Shown here: positions 60,638 through 64,000 of the stretch, piece after piece
How positions within the stretch are numbered: the first letter of the stretch is position 1
How the letters are laid out: every line of letters begins with the position of its first letter
Assembly (NCBI GenBank): GCA_964400515.1
Contig: CAYNTJ010000005.1
Location: 84,933-148,932 of the forward strand
Reading direction: 5' to 3'
From: JAAYHV01 sp964400515
GTDB taxonomy: Bacteria > Bacillota > Clostridia > Peptostreptococcales > Anaerovoracaceae
DNA length: 64,000 nucleotides
Made by a program: the position numbers and the translations under genes
The notes under the pieces: model-generated
What the model was told of the DNA's origin: nothing
The model's database searches: none
Seen by the model: the letters and a program-made list of their open reading frames with translations, nothing else

Positions 60638-61543
60638 ATGTCTAGGAAAACAAGGGGTAATATTTTTCTTTTTATTACAGCTTTTATTTGGGGGTCGGCT
60701 TTTGTTGCTCAAAGAACGGGAATGGAATATATTGGTCCATTTACCTTTTCAGCCGTCAGGTTTTTAATTGCCAGTTTAACTTTGTTACCGGTAATTTTTG
60801 TTTTTTCACCAAAGCAGAATTCATCTGTAAGTAAAACTCCGGGCGAAAGCAAGTCTCTTTTAAAGGGTGGTATAATATGCGGAGTTATTTTGTTTGTAGG
60901 CGCGATACTTCAGCAAATAGGATTGCAATATACTACCGCAGGAAAAACAGGGTTTATAACCGCCTTGTATGTAGTTTTGGTCCCTATTATGGGAAGTCTC
61001 TTTTTCCACAAAAAAGTGTCAAAGCTCATTTGGTTTTGTGCATTTTTGGCTGCCATGGGATTATATTTTCTATGTATTCCTGCCCATGGATTTAGTATAG
61101 CCAAGGGAGATACATTTGTTTTTATATGTGCCTTTGCCTTTGCCATACATATTTTGGTTATAGATTATTTCTCCCCCAAGGTGGATGGTATAAAAATGTC
61201 TGCTATACAATTTCTCACCGCAGGTATTTTTTCCACATTTTTTATGTTCTTACTGGAGAATCCGGATATTAAATCAATATTGGCAAGCGCAATTCCAATT
61301 CTATATGCAGCGGTTTTATCTGCCGGCATAGGTTTTACTTTACAAATAATAGCCCAAAAGGATACGGACCCTACTGTGGCATCACTAATATTATGTTTGG
61401 AATCTGTGTTCGCAGTTTTGGCGGGAGCCATCATATTAAGTGAAACTATGTCTTTGAGAGAAATCATAGGATGTGTTATAATGTTTGTAGCTATTACATT
61501 GGCTCAGATGCCAACCAAGGAAACTATTAAAAAAGCAGTTTAG
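60638..61543 (+). CDS. EamA-type DMT transporter (paralogue 2)
   Basis: A 301-residue protein with ten predicted helices, closely related to the one at 55835-56776; both share a GNI(F/L)LFITA(F/L) start and RTGMEYIGPFTFSAVRF or RSSMDYIGPFTFSGIRL. It follows a promoter 29 bases away. The HD-domain gene begins 15 bases after its stop. Amino-acid or metabolite export is the usual role. Confidence 0.84.
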   Translation: MSRKTRGNIFLFITAFIWGSAFVAQRTGMEYIGPFTFSAVRFLIASLTLLPVIFVFSPKQNSSVSKTPGESKSLLKGGIICGVILFVGAILQQIGLQYTTAGKTGFITALYVVLVPIMGSLFFHKKVSKLIWFCAFLAAMGLYFLCIPAHGFSIAKGDTFVFICAFAFAIHILVIDYFSPKVDGIKMSAIQFLTAGIFSTFFMFLLENPDIKSILASAIPILYAAVLSAGIGFTLQIIAQKDTDPTVASLILCLESVFAVLAGAIILSETMSLREIIGCVIMFVAITLAQMPTKETIKKAV

Positions 61544-61558
61544 TGAAAGGAAAAAATT

Positions 61559-62104
61559 ATGGTAACTAGAGAAAATGCATTTGAATTATTAAAAAAATAC
61601 AACAAAGAAGATTTTCATATTTTACATGGCGAAACAGTTGAAGGGGTTATGCGATACTTTGCCGAGGCAAAGGGATATGATCCTGATTTTTGGGGAATGG
61701 TGGGTTTACTCCACGATGTTGATTTCGAAATGTGGCCAAATGAACATTGCAAAAAAGCTCCGGAATTGCTTAAAGAAATCGAAGCTCCCGAGGAAATGGT
61801 ACATGCTATTGTTTCCCATGGTTATGGATTATGTTCAGATATTAAGCCGGAACACGAAATGGAAAAAATTCTGTTTGCCACAGATGAATTGACCGGTTTA
61901 ATTGGTGCCGCCGCCCTTATGAGGCCTTCAAAAAGTTGCAAGGATATGGAATTAAAATCTTTAAAGAAAAAGTTTAAGGATAAAAAATTTGCAGCAGGTT
62001 GTGACAGAGATGTTATCAAGCAGGGCGCAGAAATGTTGGGCATGGAACTGGATGAATTGATGCAAAAAACCCTTGATGCGATGAAATCTTTACCTAATTC
62101 ATAA
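61559..62104 (+). CDS. HD-domain phosphohydrolase-like protein
   Basis: A 181-residue HD-superfamily protein. The metal residues are His (in ILHGETVEGVM), GLLHDVDFEMW (HD), HAIVSHG and ATDELTG. This matches the HDIG-type family that hydrolyses phosphate esters of nucleotides, but the substrate is unknown. AAAGGAAAAAATT precedes the ATG; the DMT gene is 15 bases upstream, so co-transcription is likely. A strong terminator follows. Confidence 0.78.
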   Translation: MVTRENAFELLKKYNKEDFHILHGETVEGVMRYFAEAKGYDPDFWGMVGLLHDVDFEMWPNEHCKKAPELLKEIEAPEEMVHAIVSHGYGLCSDIKPEHEMEKILFATDELTGLIGAAALMRPSKSCKDMELKSLKKKFKDKKFAAGCDRDVIKQGAEMLGMELDELMQKTLDAMKSLPNS

Positions 62105-62107
62105 TTA

Positions 62108-62124
62108 AACGGGCTCTGCCCGTT
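62108..62124 (+). terminator. Terminator after the HD gene
   Basis: AACGGGC and GCCCGTT form a seven-base-pair stem with a three-base loop, followed by six to eight T residues. Confidence 0.9.
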
Positions 62125-62141
62125 TTTTTTCATTATTTTTG

Positions 62142-62170
62142 TTGACAAACATGGTAAAAAGTAATAAACT
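62142..62170 (+). promoter_or_regulatory. Sigma-A promoter of rplM-rpsI
   Basis: TTGACA (62142-62147), 17 bases, TAAACT (62165-62170). It leads into a long structured leader. Confidence 0.75.
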
Positions 62171-62180
62171 GTTATAGCAC

Positions 62181-62300
62181 TATGTGCAGGGCAGGATGGT
62201 TAACGTCCGAAAAGCCCAAAGCTAAATTAATTAGTATGCCGAACCAGATTAACATCCTAGTAGGCAGGACCGAAAACAATCATTGATTTTAGTAGGTAGA
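62181..62300 (+). ncRNA. Ribosomal protein L13-type leader
   Basis: GGGC (62189-62192) and GCCC (62214-62217) close a hairpin with an inner GGATG/CGTCC stem. AGGATGGTTAA (62193-62203) is also complementary, with one bulge, to TTAACATCCT (62249-62258), so two folds compete. Position before rplM and the hairpin fit the L13 leader of Bacillota, in which L13 represses its own operon. I could not check a covariance model. Confidence 0.6.
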
Positions 62301-62311
62301 AAGGGAAAAAA

Positions 62312-62740
62312 ATGAAATCATTTATTGCAAAACCTGCAGAAGTAGAACGTAAGTGGTACGTTATTGATGCAGATGGCAAAACCTTAGGTAGATTAGCTTC
62401 AGAAGTAGCTTCTATCTTAAGGGGTAAGAAAAAACCGATTTACACACCACATGTTGACTGCGGAGATTATGTAATAGTAATAAACGCAGAAAAAGTAGCT
62501 GTAACCGGCAAAAAAAGAAAAGAAAAGATTTATAAGAGACATACTGGTTATCCGGGCGGTCTAAGAGAAGTTAATTTTGAAACATTGCAAGCCAAGAAGC
62601 CTGAAGAAATTATTCTTCACGCTGTAAAGGGAATGATGCCAAACGGAAAGCTGGGCAGACAGATGTTTAAGAAATTAAAAGTTTATGCTGGCAATGAGCA
62701 TCCTCATACTGCTCAAAATCCAGAAGTATGGAATTTCTAG
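62312..62740 (+). CDS. rplM: 50S ribosomal protein L13
   Basis: A 142-residue L13 protein with RKWYVIDADGKTLGRLAS near the start, GKKKPIYTPHVDCGDYVIVINA and GMMPNGKLGRQMFKKLKVYAG. It assembles early on 23S rRNA. Partner rpsI follows after 16 bases, the conserved bacterial order. Confidence 0.98.
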   Translation: MKSFIAKPAEVERKWYVIDADGKTLGRLASEVASILRGKKKPIYTPHVDCGDYVIVINAEKVAVTGKKRKEKIYKRHTGYPGGLREVNFETLQAKKPEEIILHAVKGMMPNGKLGRQMFKKLKVYAGNEHPHTAQNPEVWNF

Positions 62741-62756
62741 AAAGGGGGAATAACTT

Positions 62757-63152
62757 ATGGCAAAACTACAATATCAAGGTACTGGTAGAAGAAAATCATC
62801 GGTTGCAAGAGTTAGATTACTCCCTGGAACCGGAAAGATTACCATCAATAAAAAGGATTTAGACGAATATTTTGGAATGGATATCGTTAAGAGAGAGGTA
62901 ATTAGACCTTTCACTGTAACCGGCACAGAAGGTAATTACGATGTGATTGCCACTGTAAAGGGCGGCGGTTTCACAGGCCAGGCAGGAGCTTTAAGACATG
63001 GTATTTCTAGAGCTTTATGCGTTGCAGATAAAGAAGCATACAGACCTTCTTTAAAGGCAGCAGGTTTCTTAACAAGAGACCCTAGAATGAAGGAAAGAAA
63101 GAAATACGGTCTTAAAAAAGCAAGAAGAGCAAGCCAATTCTCAAAACGTTAA
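62757..63152 (+). CDS. rpsI: 30S ribosomal protein S9
   Basis: A 131-residue S9 protein with GTGRRKSSVARVRLLPG, GQAGALRHGISRAL and the C-terminal KKYGLKKARRASQFSKR tail that reaches the P site. GGGGG(A) precedes the ATG. An intrinsic terminator ends the operon. Confidence 0.98.
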   Translation: MAKLQYQGTGRRKSSVARVRLLPGTGKITINKKDLDEYFGMDIVKREVIRPFTVTGTEGNYDVIATVKGGGFTGQAGALRHGISRALCVADKEAYRPSLKAAGFLTRDPRMKERKKYGLKKARRASQFSKR

Positions 63153-63170
63153 TCAAAAAATCGCAATACA

Positions 63171-63191
63171 AAACTCCCATTACGGGAGTTT
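63171..63191 (+). terminator. Terminator after rpsI
   Basis: AAACTCCC and GGGAGTTT form an eight-base-pair stem with a short loop, followed by TTTATTTTG. Confidence 0.88.
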
Positions 63192-63293
63192 TTATTTTGT
63201 CATCTAATGGTTGGTAAATTAATGATAATTGGTAGGTTACTTTTCTTTATATAAATGTTATATTGTCCTTACGTAACTAAAAGGAGAAAATAT

Positions 63294-63914
63294 ATGCAAC
63301 ATTTTATACAAGGTTTTTTAGTGGGGCTGGCATACGTAGCTCCTATAGGAATGCAAAACTTATTTGTTATTAACACTGCCCTTACCCAATCCAAGAAGAG
63401 GGCATACCTAACGGCTTTAATTGTCATATTTTTTGATGTGACCTTGGCTCTTGCTTGCTTTTTTGGCATAGGTGGAATTCTCAGCAGATTCCCCATATTA
63501 ACCCTATTGATACTTGGGGTAGGAGGCGCTATGGTTATGTGGATCGGTTTATCCATACTAAGATCAAAGGATAAAATGGACACCGGCACCAATGTTCATA
63601 TACCAATTAAAAAAGTAATCGGTACTGCCTGCGTGGTTACTTGGTTTAATCCACAGGCAATAATCGACGGAACCATGCTGCTAGGAGCCTCCAGAGTTTC
63701 TGTAGGGGCGTCAAACGCAACCGAATTCATATTGGGATGCAATTTGTCATCATTCGTTTGGTTCTTTGGTATAACTCTTTTAATCACCATATTTAGTGCA
63801 AAGTTCAATGACAAAATATTAAGGTATATAAACATAGTCTGCGGGTTAGTTATAATATTATATGGCGCATCATTATTTATTGATTTCATTAAAATGCTAT
63901 TGGAATTAATTTAA
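63294..63914 (+). CDS. LysE-family amino acid exporter
   Basis: About 206 residues with five to six helices. It opens with HFIQGFLVGLAYVAPIGMQN and has TWFNPQAIIDG in the middle, as in the LysE/ArgO group. Such proteins export basic amino acids. ATG 63294 follows AAAAGGAG; the frame opens 13 codons earlier without a ribosome site. It stands alone between two terminators. Confidence 0.87.
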   Translation: MQHFIQGFLVGLAYVAPIGMQNLFVINTALTQSKKRAYLTALIVIFFDVTLALACFFGIGGILSRFPILTLLILGVGGAMVMWIGLSILRSKDKMDTGTNVHIPIKKVIGTACVVTWFNPQAIIDGTMLLGASRVSVGASNATEFILGCNLSSFVWFFGITLLITIFSAKFNDKILRYINIVCGLVIILYGASLFIDFIKMLLELI

Positions 63915-63915
63915 A

Positions 63916-63941
63916 AAAACTCCCTTTTTTAAGGGAGTTTT
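63916..63941 (+). terminator. Terminator after the LysE-family gene
   Basis: AAAACTCCCTT and AAGGGAGTTTT form an 11-base-pair stem with a four-base T loop. Confidence 0.8.
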
Positions 63942-63950
63942 CAATATTAT

Positions 63951-64000
63951 GGTTCTATAATAAATGTTGGGGTAACTAGAAATGGTTATCTCAACATTTT
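63951..64000. repeat. Inverted repeat cut by the window edge (possible IS end)
   Basis: AAATGTTGGGGTAAC (63962-63976) pairs with GTTATCTCAACATTT (63985-63999) at 13 of 15 positions around an eight-base loop. GGTTCTATAAT precedes the left arm, so the full repeat may extend past the edge. This could be the terminal structure of an ISL3-like or other insertion sequence, or a terminator. The call is open. Confidence 0.35.

Overview
The window comes from a low-GC, anaerobic, amino-acid-fermenting Bacillota (Clostridia/Tissierellia-like). The evidence is AT-rich DNA with AAGGAGG-type ribosome sites, the oxidative branch of Stickland-type ornithine fermentation (OraSE, OrtAB, Ord), an electron-bifurcating [FeFe] hydrogenase, an F-type ATP synthase whose c subunit carries Na+-type residues, and lower-ligand cobalamin assembly genes. 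No rRNA, tRNA, CRISPR array or complete mobile element was seen. The species cannot be named from sequence alone.

Left end (1-5.8 kb, minus strand): the ornithine operon ord-ortA-ortB-oraS-oraE (oraE runs off the edge) reads from a textbook sigma-54 promoter. Directly upstream lies the gene of a PAS/AAA+/Fis enhancer-binding protein, with two phased copies of a GCAAATA palindrome at UAS distance and a third copy in front of the regulator gene. A YbaK-type editing protein precedes it. At 5.8-12.3 kb there is an ArsR regulator, a YkvI-type membrane protein and a compact seven-gene plus-strand operon (sdpR, sdpI, yhfC-type protease, DUF3887 lipoprotein, acyltransferase, DUF6320-like zinc-ribbon membrane protein, alpha/beta hydrolase). 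At 12.3-18.9 kb a minus-strand amino-acid cluster combines a threonine dehydratase, two aminotransferases, an ornithine-cyclodeaminase-family protein, a PucR regulator, a DMT exporter and an overlooked 39-residue membrane peptide.

19-26.8 kb (minus): walJ-type hydrolase, rlmH and the whole ATP synthase set (atpI, B, E, F, H, A, G, D, C); AtpC lacks its C-terminal helical domain. 26.9-40.4 kb (minus): two lipoproteins, hbd with a Rex-like operator, addB without addA, a PpaX-type phosphatase, prfB with its programmed +1 frameshift, secA, a CNNM/CBS protein, a DUF1643 protein and an M20 amidohydrolase. 40.5-43 kb (plus): birA-bioY and a TDT transporter behind a BirA-type operator.

43-48.5 kb (minus): hydC, a hydB-GltD fusion of 1046 residues and hydA, with a Rex-like operator on the promoter. 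48.6-51.4 kb (minus): metNIQ, preceded by a strong sigma-A promoter, a 28-codon Met/Cys-rich leader peptide and an intrinsic terminator, which looks like peptide-mediated attenuation of methionine uptake and is the most unexpected regulatory find here. 51.4-55.6 kb (minus): cobC, a second short CobU-like gene, cobS, cobU, cobT and a CbiR-like TIM-barrel protein, which fits the B12 need of OraSE. 55.8-62.1 kb: two paralogous DMT exporters with look-alike promoters, a second PucR regulator, an iron alcohol dehydrogenase, a class V aminotransferase and an HD protein. Right end: the rplM-rpsI operon with a structured L13-type leader, a LysE-family exporter, and an inverted repeat cut by the window edge.
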